This document shows positions 33,827 to 46,300 of a stretch of DNA of 64,000 bases, one piece after another. Positions within the stretch are counted from its first letter, which is position 1; every line of letters starts with the position of its first letter. This DNA comes from Nicotiana tabacum (taxonomy: Eukaryota; Streptophyta; Magnoliopsida; Solanales; Solanaceae): NCBI RefSeq assembly GCF_000715075.1, contig NC_134082.1, forward strand, positions 213,392,948-213,456,947, read 5' to 3'. The position numbers and the translations under genes were made by a program. The notes beneath the pieces were generated by a model, which was not told the DNA's origin, searched no databases, and saw only the letters and a program-made list of their open reading frames with translations.

Positions 33827-34510
33827 TGTAGATAAATTGTAGATTATTTGTATTCTGTTTGTAGATGCTTTATTTTCGTTTTTCACAAATAAAAAACGGC
33901 TAAAACTCCTACAAATCTTCTGAAAAAAACGGAATTATGTCAAAAATCACAATTATGCTACAATTGGATGGGAATTGGGATATAAAAATTTAATGTACCC
34001 AGTTTGTAGATATTTTGTAGATAAATTGTAGATTATTTGTATTCTGATTGTAGATGCTTTGTTTTCTGTTTTCACAAATCAAAAATGACTAAAACTTCTA
34101 CAAATCTTCTGCAAAAAACGCAATTACGTCGAAAATGCCAATTATGCTACAATCGAATGGGAATTGGGATATTAAAATTCAATGTACCCAGTTTGTAGAT
34201 ATTTTGTAGATAAATTGTAGATTATTTGTATTCTGATTGTAGATGCATTGTTTTCTGTTTTCACAAATCCAAAACGACTAAAACTCCTACAAAATCTTCT
34301 ACAAAAAATGCAATTATGTCGAAAATATCAATTAAGCTACAATTGAATGGGAATTGGGATATTAAAATTCAATGTACCCAATTTGTAGATATTTTGTAGA
34401 TAAATTATAGATTATTTGTATTCTGATTGTAGATGCTTTGTTTTCTATTTTCACAAATCAAAAACGACTAAAACTTCTACAAATCTTCTGCAAAAAACAG
34501 TCTACAATTT
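33827..34510. repeat. 189-bp tandem repeat, about 3.6 copies
   Basis: The landmark TGTAGATAAATTGTAG (once TGTAGATAAATTATAG) occurs at 33827, 34016, 34205 and 34395, spacing 189-190 bp. Each unit also contains CACAAATC, a GACTAAAACT word, GAATGGGAATTGGGATAT and AATGTACCCA. It forms the loop between the inner inverted arms of the Mutator-like element. Confidence 0.9.
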
Positions 34511-35870
34511 ATCTACAATTGCTGCAATTCTTCTTCTTCTTCGAGTTTCAATCTGAAATTCAGCCAAAACCAAGTCTAAATCTTCACCAAAACTCCTCAA
34601 AATTGAGATATAAACTCCAAAACATATTCCCAATTATTTACAACAACACTCAATCAAAACAAATAATGATTTTTAAAAACCCAAATTTGAATTCAAAGTT
34701 TCAAAGCTTTTTAATGGCTGTCAATGGTGGAATTGCTGCTCTCTTGTCTCTTTGAAGGTTTGTTCTTCTTCATTGAGAAAATTTGAAGCTGAAGGTAAAT
34801 GTGTGTATGAACTTTGAAGATTTGACTTCAATTTTGATGAACTTTGTTGTTCTTCATTGATGAACTTCAACTGGAGTAAAATGGGGAACCGACTTTGTTG
34901 AAGGGTTTCTTCAATTTTCTGTGAATTTAGAGGGAGAATTTGGTTTCAGAAGATGAAAAATAGTAAAAAGAACGTGGGTATGGGTAAAACGTGGGTGGGA
35001 CTAAGGGGTTAGGAGAGAGAAACGTGCAGATTCCTTTAATTAAGGAGTAAAAAATGTACAATTAATTATACCCTTAATTAATTATGGTATAGAATTAGTA
35101 ATTTGGTATACTAAGTGTAATTAAGTCAAACATTAAACATTGAGGGTAATAAGGTTTCATATGTGGCATAGGAATGTAAAAATTCCTATATAATATTAGT
35201 AACTTAAATAATGCTAACAAAAGCCCAAACCAAAATCAAATCAATACTAATGCAAACAAAAATATTCAATTCAATACTATGAACGTAAATGTATTGAATA
35301 TCTATTTTTTGTTTTGCAATTATTTAGATAAAAATGCATAATCTAATTTTATTTTTTCTTTAGCGTTTAGTCATGTAATTAATACTCCCTTATTAGTCTA
35401 CTTATTTTAGCATGACTTAGTACTTTTAGATTATTTTTATTTTTATTATGGCTTTTTAATTAGCAATATTTATATTACATAATTTTATTGTCTTTATTGT
35501 TGAATATTTTAGGATAATGCCATGACACATCTCATATTTTGTATTATTTTCTTGGAAAATGCCTTATATAATTATATCTTACTAGGATTAAAGAAATATT
35601 TTGAGCACAAGTTATATGTTTTGTGCTATGAAGATTTTACCGGAAAAAAATCCGAATAACCCGAAAATCCGAGAAAAATCGAGATTGAAAACCCGAATTT
35701 TATTGGTTTGATTTGGTATTTAGATTTAATAACCCGATACAATTGGTTTGGTTTAGTAATTATAAAATCCGAACCAACTCGATCTATGTACATCTCTACT
35801 AGTAGTAATAAATTACTGCTAATTCATAATCTTACAGACTTACACACCTCAAGCAATAATTTACTTTTTA

Positions 35871-36686
35871 GGGTGTGTTTGGTATAACAGAAAATGTTTT
35901 CCGTGAAAAATATTTTCCAAGAAAATGTTTTCCGTGAAAAATATTTTCCAAGAAAATATTTTCTTGGAAACAAGTAGTAATCTTATTCATTTTCTGGTGT
36001 TTGGTACGCAAATTAAGGAATATGACTTCTCAAGAGTATTTATAAATAATTTAGATATAATAAACCTGAAGCCATAAACTTTCAAACCAACAATCTTCCG
36101 GGCCCTCAAATTTCATAAACCTTCGAACCGCTAAACTTTCAAAACCGCGGAATTTTGAACCCGTAAACTTTATAATTTCTAAACCCGTAAACTTCCAAAC
36201 ATATAAACCTCCGAATTCATAATTTTGGAACTTGTAAAATTTTGTGCCTTTAAAACGATAAATAAAAAAACTAAAACTGAAAAATATATTTTTAAAAAAA
36301 TGGGGAGGGGGGGCAGTAAAACAAAAAAAAACAAAAATTTATATTACAAAAAGAAAAAGAAAAAAAAAATTGTGCGGGGTGGGGTTGGGGGAAGGTGGGG
36401 TGGGGAGGATGGGGGATGGGGGGATAGAGGGGTAGTAGGGTGAGTGGTAACGGAAAAACTAAAATTTAAGAAGAAAAAAAAAACCTTTTTTTTGGAGAGG
36501 GGGTAAGGTGGGTTGGTGAGGATGGGGAAAGTTGAGAAGGAGTTTTGGAAAATATTTTCCCTTCTCTTGATAAGGAAAATATTTTTCTTCCAAAAGGAGT
36601 TCATAAGGAAAATGTTTTCCAAAATATTTAAGCCAACCAAACATGAAAAAATTGAAAAAAAAAATTCCTTCGTACCAAACACACCC
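35871..36686. mobile_element. Harbinger-type element, 816 bp
   Basis: Ends GGGTGTGTTTGGTATAACAG and GTACCAAACACACCC are inverted repeats flanked by TTA (35868-35870 and 36687-36689), the TWA duplication used by PIF/Harbinger elements. Near both ends lie repeated AAAATATTTTCC/GGAAAATATTTT motifs. The interior contains a purine/G-rich tract and no transposase. Confidence 0.85.
36300..36446 (+). repeat. G-rich tract with quadruplex potential
   Basis: The plus strand reads GGGGTGGGG, GGGGGAAGG, TGGGGTGGGG and GATGGGGGATGGGGGG within about 70 bp (36376-36446), after A-rich and GGGGAGGGGGG runs from 36301. Many sets of four G-runs separated by 1-4 bases are present. It belongs to the interior of the Harbinger-type element. 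Confidence 0.8.
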
Positions 36687-36821
36687 TTAATCTTTTCTGT
36701 TTTCGTTTTATAGGTGAAAAAGCTTAGAGTAAGAGATTCTTTTGTCAAAATGAGTTGTTGAATCAGAAAAGATGAAGTTTGGACTATGAACCTAGACTAT
36801 ACTAACTTTTTAACGAACAGA

Positions 36822-36824
<3 letters not shown>

Positions 36825-36857
<33 letters not shown>

Positions 36858-36965
36858 AAAAAAAAAAAGTTTGATCTCATAAATGGGGTCTGGGGAGAGT
36901 AGTGCGTAGCAGACCTTACCCCTACCTCATAGAGAGACTATTTCTGATAGACTCTCGGCTTTAAC
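36825..36965 (-). mobile_element. RTE-type LINE 3' end
   Basis: (AAC)n at 36825-36856 is followed by an A-run, ATGGGGTCTGGGGAGAGTAG, GCAGACCTTACCCCTACC and GATAGACTCTCGGCT. No tRNA-like head follows. It lies about 350 bp downstream of the VPS52 stop codon. Confidence 0.55.
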
Positions 36966-37310
36966 GAATAGAAAAGAGAATGAAAAACGGGAATATCACA
37001 CAACTGACACTACTTGTGTGAGACAATTTTGTTGTGAGATAAAACAAAGCCTTGCATAACTAATGTCAGTTATGTGAGGCACAAAATAAAAAAATTCACG
37101 GAACAGAAAATCAAGAATATCATAAGGATTACCTATATTTAGAAGATGTCATTGAAACACATAAGATCTTACAAAATGTCAGTTGAATAACAATGTAATG
37201 GTCAACTGAAACTCTTTACACGCAAATACAGAGATTCAAGAGACTAAACAGAACAAGAAAAAAAAGAAGCAAAAGAGACTGTAAAACGAACACGAAAATA
37301 GAATAATGTC

Positions 37311-40300
37311 CTAGAAAGTCCTTGAGTATTTTCTGATCTCATACACTATGGATGAAATTGAAACAAGATCTTTGTTCAATGTAGACCCACCATTTATCCT
37401 CTTTATACAATCTGAAAGCCTCGTATAATAAAGAAGAAGTTGAGTTAATGCAGCTCTTAGAATGTCCATTCCACACAGGAAATTGCTGAAAGAAGTAATG
37501 ACATCATTGTGCATAAGTTCAATTGCGGCTTTCCATCTGCTTGCAAAGTCCTTTACAATCGGCTCGACTTCAGCAATAGTTATAGGCCTTTCAGTGCCAA
37601 TACTTGGATCCTCAGCTGCAATAAATAATATTCAGGGCATCTGAGAATGTTGGAGATAAATTGATATGCATATAGTTAACACTTACACCCTCTCGTCTTT
37701 ACAAACTTGATAAGATCGCTAAAATGTTCCAATAGCAATTCTTCCTGCAATAAAATCAAACAAAAGAACAAACCCTTCAACTTTAGTTTATGATTGTAAA
37801 ATGCTCGAATATCGATTGTAGAATCAGGTAAAACAGGCTTGACATGAAAATTGTTCAAGAAATCTCCTACATATTAGAAGGGTTGATTAGAAATCCTACT
37901 TATGCCATCCACAATAAGGAAACTCATCTAGGAAAAGGTATCCACTATTTGTGATTGCAATCAAGACCAAATATTTTCTCGGTAAATCAAGTATCCAACA
38001 ACAAATATAGATGAACTGTGTTACTGGTTCAATCTATTTCAAAGCTGATGTTTTTTTTTTTTGAGATGGGAAAAAAAAACATCAGCTTTGAAATAGATTG
38101 AAACAGTAAAACTGATGTTTTCTGGAAGGACATAATGGATTTTATTTTCAACAGATCACTAAGTCTACTTTAGCACCTAACTGATAGTCAAAGCAATAAT
38201 AGAAGTCAGGTTCATTTTTGTCAGAGAAATATACTGCGCCTCAGTCCCAAACAAAATTGGGGTCGGCGATATGAATCCTCACTTCTTTCTTTAAGCTCAA
38301 CTGATATCATCATCAGAGAAATATAACTACAACCAATTCAAACATTCTTGGATTGCAAGAATTGATGTGTGTGCTCACCACGAATATGGATGTGTTATTC
38401 TTTAGAAGCTCTTCAAAGTGCTGCTGGATCTTCCCCCCATCTGGACCAGCTTCCTGAAAGCAAATGAAGATTGCTTGGTCTTTTAAGTCTTTAGCAGTAA
38501 ATAATAGTATAAAATTTATAAATTAGACTTCCAAATTATGTAAAATCTGCTAACAATGGTATCAAATGTTCAGATAGCAATTAGTCAATACTGTAACAGT
38601 TACAATTTGATGGTTTGCAAAATTTCAGACTAAAGGAATTAGTGCCAGTGACATGCCACTATCCAGATTTGCAATGTAATAAGAACAGGAATCATGACTT
38701 TGATATCTCTTTTCATTTGACAGACAAGGAGGCCAGGGAAATGGTCTGATAGACCCCCAATTTCCTTACAATTCATCTTTCTTTTCATTGGAAATTTATC
38801 CAACTAATACATGAGCATTACCCATATAAATTCACGACAATGACTTGCACTTTTCATGACTCATTTCCTGTTGATCAAAGAAAAGGAAAATATAGTAACT
38901 TCTTACCTTCAGAACCGATATTGTCATGTCGTAGTTGTTTATAAGGAATACGGTTTGCTGCTTTTGTTTAGCGAACATTTGTGCTAGCTTGACAAGCGAG
39001 TCATCAACAGCCATTCTGAGTCTCTCCAGATTCAGTTCAAGCTACAAAAATTAGCAGCCAGCATGAAAGCCAGTTTGGTGCAAGTAAACCATGAGGTAAA
39101 AAAGTGGACCTTCATGTTCTCCAACCTGCCCATCTCCATATTCTACATTAAGGTGAATAAGGGAGGCAGTAAACTCAGCATAGCGCCTTATGACATAATG
39201 TGGGTGAACATCATCTTCCCAGAGAGTCCTGATATTGGCATTTCGCAGGCTGTTGAGGTGCAAGTCAAAGACCATCTTGAAACGTGGCCATAAAGCAATA
39301 TTGACCTGCCCAGATTCATTAAGAAACAAGTGGAACGCAGTCCATTGTAAAGGCAAGATAACTAGGAGAAAACATTTTATCTTTAATTTTCTTTTGGTCC
39401 CAACATCATGTTAAACTTTCTAAAAGACCTTAAGGAGTTGTGGCACATTTATATTCACCTTTTTAACCTTTCTAGAATTATGAATCCTAATTTCTTCTTC
39501 CTCGTTTTAAAATGGTCCACCTGACCATATTCTATCAGTAAGCTGTTTAATTTTCTCGTTTTACTGATGCTATGTAAGTCCTGCCAAACACCATGTGTCC
39601 CAAGATGAAACTTTATACCCCAAATTCATAATATTATATACTTTCAGCACATGAAATCCTGCATGTCCCAGCTATGCTTGTGCAATTATTCTTTTTCCAC
39701 ATCACAGTAATAACAAATGGGAAACAACAACAAGGACAAACATCACCGTAATAGAAGGCAACAGGTGAAAAATAAGTATCTGATGAAATTAACAACTGCC
39801 AAATCCTTTAAGTTCGTTTAGACACAAGTATCCCACATGCATGTGTAATTGCCATTGATGCTGGTGACTTAGGTGGTAAAGTGAATAGATGATACATACC
39901 TTGTCTAAGTATGAATCCAGGCATGGAATTCGGCGTCTGGACATTACAAGCTGGAAAATAAAAGCAGTCCTTCGATAAGAAAAGATTCCAGCAATAACTA
40001 AGAGCCAAAAAGGACACACATTTGCTGTCAAGTTCATAAACACGATTTGGCATGCTATAGGACCATCATACACGTGCATTAAGCACATGATTCCTCAATG
40101 AATTTTCTAATGAGACAAATATTTCTATAAGCTTTAAATAAAAGGAAAAATGTAAAAAAGAATATCTGACATATTTCATTTGCTTTTTATCAAAAAGAAA
40201 AAAAGAAAAAGAAAAATGTAATTGAAGAGGACTGAGGTAAAATTGGTGCTTATTGCTAAAGTGTGAAAGAACGGTCATCAAAAGGTCCAATGTATAGCCC

Positions 40301-43300
40301 ATCACGAATTATATTTGAAATTCCCAATCAGTGTTGTCAAAGGCGAAAAACTCTAAAAAGCACTCTAGGTCCATTGGGGCTTTAAGCGCAAAGCGCAATT
40401 TAAGTGTGGGCTTTAGTTATTAGAAAGGTTAATTGTTTACTTACCCTTTTTAGCTGGGTGAAGTTAACCCCTGTAATTAGCATTGATCACCTTTTGGACT
40501 TTGTTAGCTCCTTAGTTATAGTTTAGCACATCTTAAAGGGGCTTACAAACTCTTATTTTTCTGTATTTTTGTCTTCTGATTTTGTAACTATTGCATCTAC
40601 TTGATGCCTTTCTAATGAAATACCTTACTTCATCAAAAGTGTGGGCTTTAGTTATAAAAGGCACAATGCAAGAAAAAAATAAAAATATATATGTAATTCA
40701 AGAGAAATGTAACAAACTCATTCATATTGTTTTTCTTAACAACTAATACACTTATTTGCTGATTATATTTGTAGTCTAGTATTGCTCCATTTAAGATAGA
40801 ACGCATGGGCAATAAGGGGCACGTCTTGGTGCCTTGCCTACACTGAAGCGCGGCTTAAGTGAGGTGAAGCGCCCTCCCTGAGTTTTTCTGAGCTTCAAGG
40901 CTTAAGCGCGCCTTAAATGAGCCTTTGGCGACACTGTTCCCAATTAAAGATTTTGGGAGAATTCACATTGTACGATTCAGAAAGTAGATATCTCTGCTTC
41001 CACAGTCCATTTAAACGTAGAATTTCCAGAAAGAGGAATATACAATACACGCTTAGAATGATTCCTACTAAGCAAATGCATTAAAAACACAAAAGCAGGA
41101 TTTCTGCTATCATCAAATGCATTTAAAAACGTAGGAAAGGAAGTTTAAAAAGTAAGGGCCTCTATATAATGGATTATTTCACCGCATGCAATTAGTTTCT
41201 CTGATAAATCAATTTCATCAGTAACAGTCATTGTTTGGTTATCATATGAGAAAACCAATTGTCGAACTTAAGCCCACATATTTCCGTGATAAGCTTTTAA
41301 ATGATTATTCAATAATGTTAATTTGTTTTTAGTAAGGATAACTTTACAGTGAAAAGCCAGGAGGTGTTAGATTCTGGTGCCAATTATTGAAGATAGACAG
41401 ACAACAACAACAACAACTCAGTAAAATCCCACGGGTGAGGGGTCCGGGGAGGTAGTATGTACGCAGACCTTACCCCTACTCCGATGGAGTAGAGAGGCTG
41501 TTTCCGGTTCGGCTCAAGAAAACGAACAAGACAAACAAGACCAAAAGAGACAATATATCAGTACCGTCAACAGAAACCATAGAAATAATAACAGCATCAT
41601 AAGAACCAGAAAATAGATGAAACACTAATAATAACCAGTAAATAAGGCCCGGTGCTATGAAAAACGGACGAATAGTGTGAACACAACATTAACCCCTAGC
41701 AGTCTAAGTCAAACCCTATCAGACTAGCATCACACCCGATATAAAAAGAAAAATGTTCAACTACCTCCTAACCCACAACCCTAATGCTCGACCTCCACAT
41801 CTTCCTATCAAGGGTCATGTTCTCCGAAATCTGAAGCTGCGTCATGTCCTGCCTCCAATACTTCTTAGGTCGCCTTCTACCTCTTCTCGTACCCGCCAAA
41901 GCCAACCGCTCACACCTTCTTACCAGGGCAACAAGGCTTCTCCCCAGCACATGCCCAAACCATCTGAGCCTCGCTTCCCCCATCTTGTCATCTATAGGAG
42001 CCACGCCCACCTTCTCCCGAATATCTTCATTCTTAATCTTATCCATCCTAGTGTGCCCGCACATCCACCTCAACATCCTCATTTCTGCTACTCTCATCTT
42101 CTGTATATGTGAATTCTTAACCACCCAACACTCTACCCCATACAACATGGCCGGTCTAACCACCGCTTATAAAACTTACCTTTGAGTATTGATGGCACTT
42201 TCTTGTCAAACAAGAATCCAGATGTTAACCTCCATTTCATCCATCCCACCCCTATACAGTGTGTGACGTCCTCGCCGATCTCCCCATCCTCCTAAATAAC
42301 CGACCCAAGGTACTTGAAACTGCCTCTTTTGGGATGACCTGTGATCCAAGCCTCACGTCCATGCCCACTTCCCTCAACTCAGCACTGGACTTGCACTCCA
42401 TGTATTCTGTCTTGAAAATAGACAGACAACTGGTGATTTAAGCTTGAGTACATTGCACTCCAATTGGCTACACACAATGACAGAACAGTTGTTTGTTTGT
42501 CTTCCAAAGGACATCAAAGCACAATGATCAAGAGAATCTTGGAACTTCACCAGACACAAATTCCCCTTTAGATGATTTCAATTCCTCTGATGCATTATAG
42601 GATTTTAATACTAGCTGCATTTATTCTGAAAAGTAATACCAGAATAGAAGCTTAGGAATATACCTGGTGGTGGTATATGATGCGAATCATGAGCAGTAAG
42701 CCAATTGCATCAAAACTATTGGGAAGGATTGTACCGAAATGCTCATCAATTACTGAAAATGGGCCTGATATCATACAAATGTTTATCATTAATCTCGTTG
42801 AAAATCCAAGAATTTGCATTATTCCTATCAAGTTAGCAAGTGCAGATTTCAGCATGTACTGAAGGTCTTTGAGAATTATTATAATACAGACTGAGAGAGG
42901 GAGATCTCAACTTAATGTAACAGATTAAAGGTAACATGAGATATAATTGATAATCCGAAGAACTGCATATACAGTTTCTTCTAAACAGGCTGATCTGGAG
43001 TTGAGAAGATGTTTTTGAAATCTGAGTTTTATTTTACAGATAATACTCTAAGAAGCACAACTGATATTATCTGCAGCAAGGTGCATGACAAGGAAATGTT
43101 TACTCTAACTCACTACCTCCCGTACCAGCAAATATATCATAAAACATGGTCTGCTCTCCAAAGAAATCATCACAGAAAAGGTACCTAATCAAATGAAACA
43201 AAGGAAGCAAGTTAAATATATTTAAAAGGAATGCTACCACTCTTTTATCAGTAGGAAAGGTATACTGTTTCAAAGTGAGTTACAAATCAGAAGCTTGGAA

Positions 43301-46300
43301 TTCAAATAGAGAATATCAAGAGTACTCCGAAGAAGCAGTATCCATGAGCAGCTTGTGCAAACTCCTGAAAAGGACCTCATACGGATATTTTTTTGAGCTG
43401 GCTTCAGCGATATGTGGAATTAATGGAGGCTCTTCAATCTCCTGAAGTGGAAAGTATATACCGTAAATACTTCATCTAATCATCATGAACAATAATACAA
43501 CACTTTCTTATCTCCTACCAATGGGGTGGACTGGACCAAATCAAGAGTTAATAGAAAACTGAATATGTACATAGGTGATTATTACAATAGATAATTCTAC
43601 CACTTTTACTTGCAGTTGTCTTTTTAGTGCTAGCTGAACATAAGTAGCAGCCTTTGTGCAACACCCAAAAAGCCTTGGTATAATGGGATTATTTGGATTG
43701 TTCACAACCTCTAGCAGATGGCTTCAATTTGATACTAAAAGAACTTATTTCACCAAATAGTGCTGATTTTTTCCTTTTTTAGAATGGCTCCATGGCTAAT
43801 CTATTGAAATCCGGTAGCTCAGGCTTTGTAACTTTTGATTATAGTGTGGTACTGAAGGATACTTTATTTGTTTCCACATATCACCAGGTGTTTATGGAAG
43901 TATAGAGCAAGTTTTTCTAGTAATATGTTGCATATATTCAATCGCCGTGAAACTTGGACCAATAGATTCAAAATGGATCAGAGATGCAGGTGTTGGGTGA
44001 TCTTAATCTAAACAGGTTTTACCCAGGCAAAACTTTGTATAGAATAATGAACCTAGATGCAACTCATATGGTTCTTGGAGCTTAATTTTCCCTGGTATTC
44101 ATAGAACATTTCAAAGAGAACTTCCTCCCTAACAAGAAAAACTAATACTTAAAATATGATTTTTTTTATAAGCAAAATAAATAAATAACTAAAAGATGAC
44201 ATTCTACAGAAAAAGCCCAAGAACCAAAGCAGCATAGAATATATGATTTTCAGCAGTCATTAGATAGGTTCCTTCACTTACACGAGCTTCACATTATCTC
44301 CATTACGTATTCGCTATATAAAAGGAGCTAAGACCATACGGGTCTGAAGCTAACATTGATGAATTAGTCAGTAGACATATATATTCACTCCACTATCAGC
44401 CAGTCCATCCTCTAAACGCACTAAATCAAAGTTATCTTCAAACTAAAAAATAATTCTATCAGAGTGAAATTTGCAGATACCTTTATAACTGAACAAGCTA
44501 AAGCACACTAACATTCAATAATGCACAAGATTCACAATCCCAGCACTCCGCAGAATTCTAAAGTGACAATTTTTTGGTCACAAGATCAAGGCTCTAAGAA
44601 AGAAGATAAGACCTTGAGAATGTTTATCCTTTCTCCAAGAGCAAAAACTGCAGACCTGTTCTTCAATGGTTCTCTTCCTCTCAAGAAAAGACCTGTGCTT
44701 CTGGTCTCAACACCTATCAGATCATTAGATGTTGCTATATCCAACTGAAGCTTTTCTAAAGCTTGAATATAAGCGCGGAACTGTGCACTCAGAACCTGTG
44801 ATACAAATTTTTGCTTTAGTATTCATGAAAGAGCATATTATGTCTCTTATCACTTGTACATGTGATAACTGTGATTGATAACATTCTCTAGAGCTTAGAG
44901 GATGAAAAGGAAGCTCAGGTTTTAAATATAACAATATATTAGGGCAACTCTCGAGAGACATCAGGTGTTGTACCCTCTTCCTTACACCATGGAGAAACAA
45001 TTACAACTCATGAACAAACATTTAATGCCTTCAAGGATGGGCGCCAAAGGAATAGTCAATTTAAGCACTCATGGACCTTAAGGATATTAAATCTCTTTCT
45101 GAACTTGCAAGTCAAGAGCTACCACATTGATCTCACGAGTTAGACATCTAGGAAATCAAAAGCATTAACTTTTGATTCATCAATCAACTAAGCTGGCAAA
45201 ATTATCCAAAGTGAATTAATAATGTAAGACTTAACCTTGTTCATTGTGTCAGTGTATGCAGCTCGAACCTCAAGATACACCTCCTTGCCATGCTCCTTAA
45301 GAAAGGAAAGGATATACCTGTGAAAGTAATTGCAAAGATAACTTTTAAATCCAGGAAATTCAAAGGTGAAAAGGAAATTGGAAAGAAGCTTTGAGGCTGA
45401 TGATAATCAAAATTTTAAGTTAGGGACCTCTTAAGAAGAACTCATCCTGCTTGAAATCATTTAGGTGGCACACAATAGCAATAAAAGGTATTACCCCCAA
45501 AACTCCAAGATAGCCATAAGCTTGGCTTTCGTTTGTACATAGTTTTTAGATTTTTTCTAAGTTTTTGAAGAACCTGCCTTGTCTTTAAAAAAGAAGAACC
45601 TCTTTGTTTTAATGTTATCATTCTCAAAAAAGAAGAACCTCTTTGTTTAAATTTTTTCCCAAACAGCTTTTTCAAGTTCTTCCAAATAAATTTTCTGTGA
45701 AGAATAACAATGAAGCATCTTCCCTTAAAGAATTCTTCTTCCACGCACAAAACATTTACAGATTTTCAGCACTCACAAAACCGCAACTCTTCAACCATGT
45801 CTTCTTCTTGCACATACTTTTTCTACAATTTCTTTTCCAAAAAGACAGCAAGAAAAAAAACGAAAGAAGTTTCTCAAGTGCCAAAATTTCGATGTCATTG
45901 TTAGGTGAAAGTATATTTGTTTGGAGATTCTCTAATGTCCTGACAGCTGACAAGGAAATAGTAGCTAAACAAAACAGAACTGCAGTTAGGAACACGAAAG
46001 ACCAAGCGAAAAAATGTTGCTATCTATGTTATGTTTAACACAAAAATTTATATCGAGGGTTCTTCTCGGATGCAGTCATTCAAGTGAATTGTAGAGAAGC
46101 AAATGTGTGTGAACAAACAAATTAGCTAGTTTTCAGTAGCCAGGAAGAGAGTAATGAGCAATACAGTATATGATAGAAACTAGAAGAAGACGCAACTCAC
46201 TTATATTTTAGAAGGACACTCTGCTGAAGGATCTGAATATTAGTTTTGGGTTTCCTTAAAGAGTATAGCTTCTGAACCATGAAATCAAACACCTAGAAGA

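Larger units (their letters stand above)
33252..35186. mobile_element. Mutator-like element (non-autonomous), 1.94 kb
   Basis: A perfect 9-bp duplication TATATAATA flanks it (33243-33251 and 35187-35195). The TIRs run for more than 40 bp: GAGATTTTTTCTTTCCTATA on the left against GGAATTTTTACATTCCTATG on the right, then both continue into ATATGAAACCTTATTACC. Inside, a second inverted pair (about 33527-33725 against 34527-34732, e.g. GATTGAAACTCGAAGAAG) flanks a (GAA)35 run and a 189-bp tandem repeat. No transposase is visible. Confidence 0.85.
31600..35796. mobile_element. Outer repeat containing two nested Mutator-like elements
   Basis: The left border TAGGGGTGTACA (about 31599) and right border TGTACATCTCTA (about 35787) are imperfect inverted repeats. 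Next to each lie runs of CAAACC/GGTTTGGTTTGATTTGG that match in inverted order (31625-31790 and 35640-35780). Removing the two nested elements leaves about 960 bp of AT-rich DNA. A clear target duplication was not found, so the superfamily and exact borders are uncertain. Confidence 0.45.

Noticed and set aside
36225..36748. Open frames with poly-Lys, Gly-Trp or Phe/Pro-rich products
   Set aside because: They are low-complexity translations of the A-rich and G-rich interior of the Harbinger-type element.
41753..42185. Plus-strand open frames of 113-119 codons
   Set aside because: They are antisense to the RTE-type LINE coding sequence, which has clear family motifs on the minus strand.
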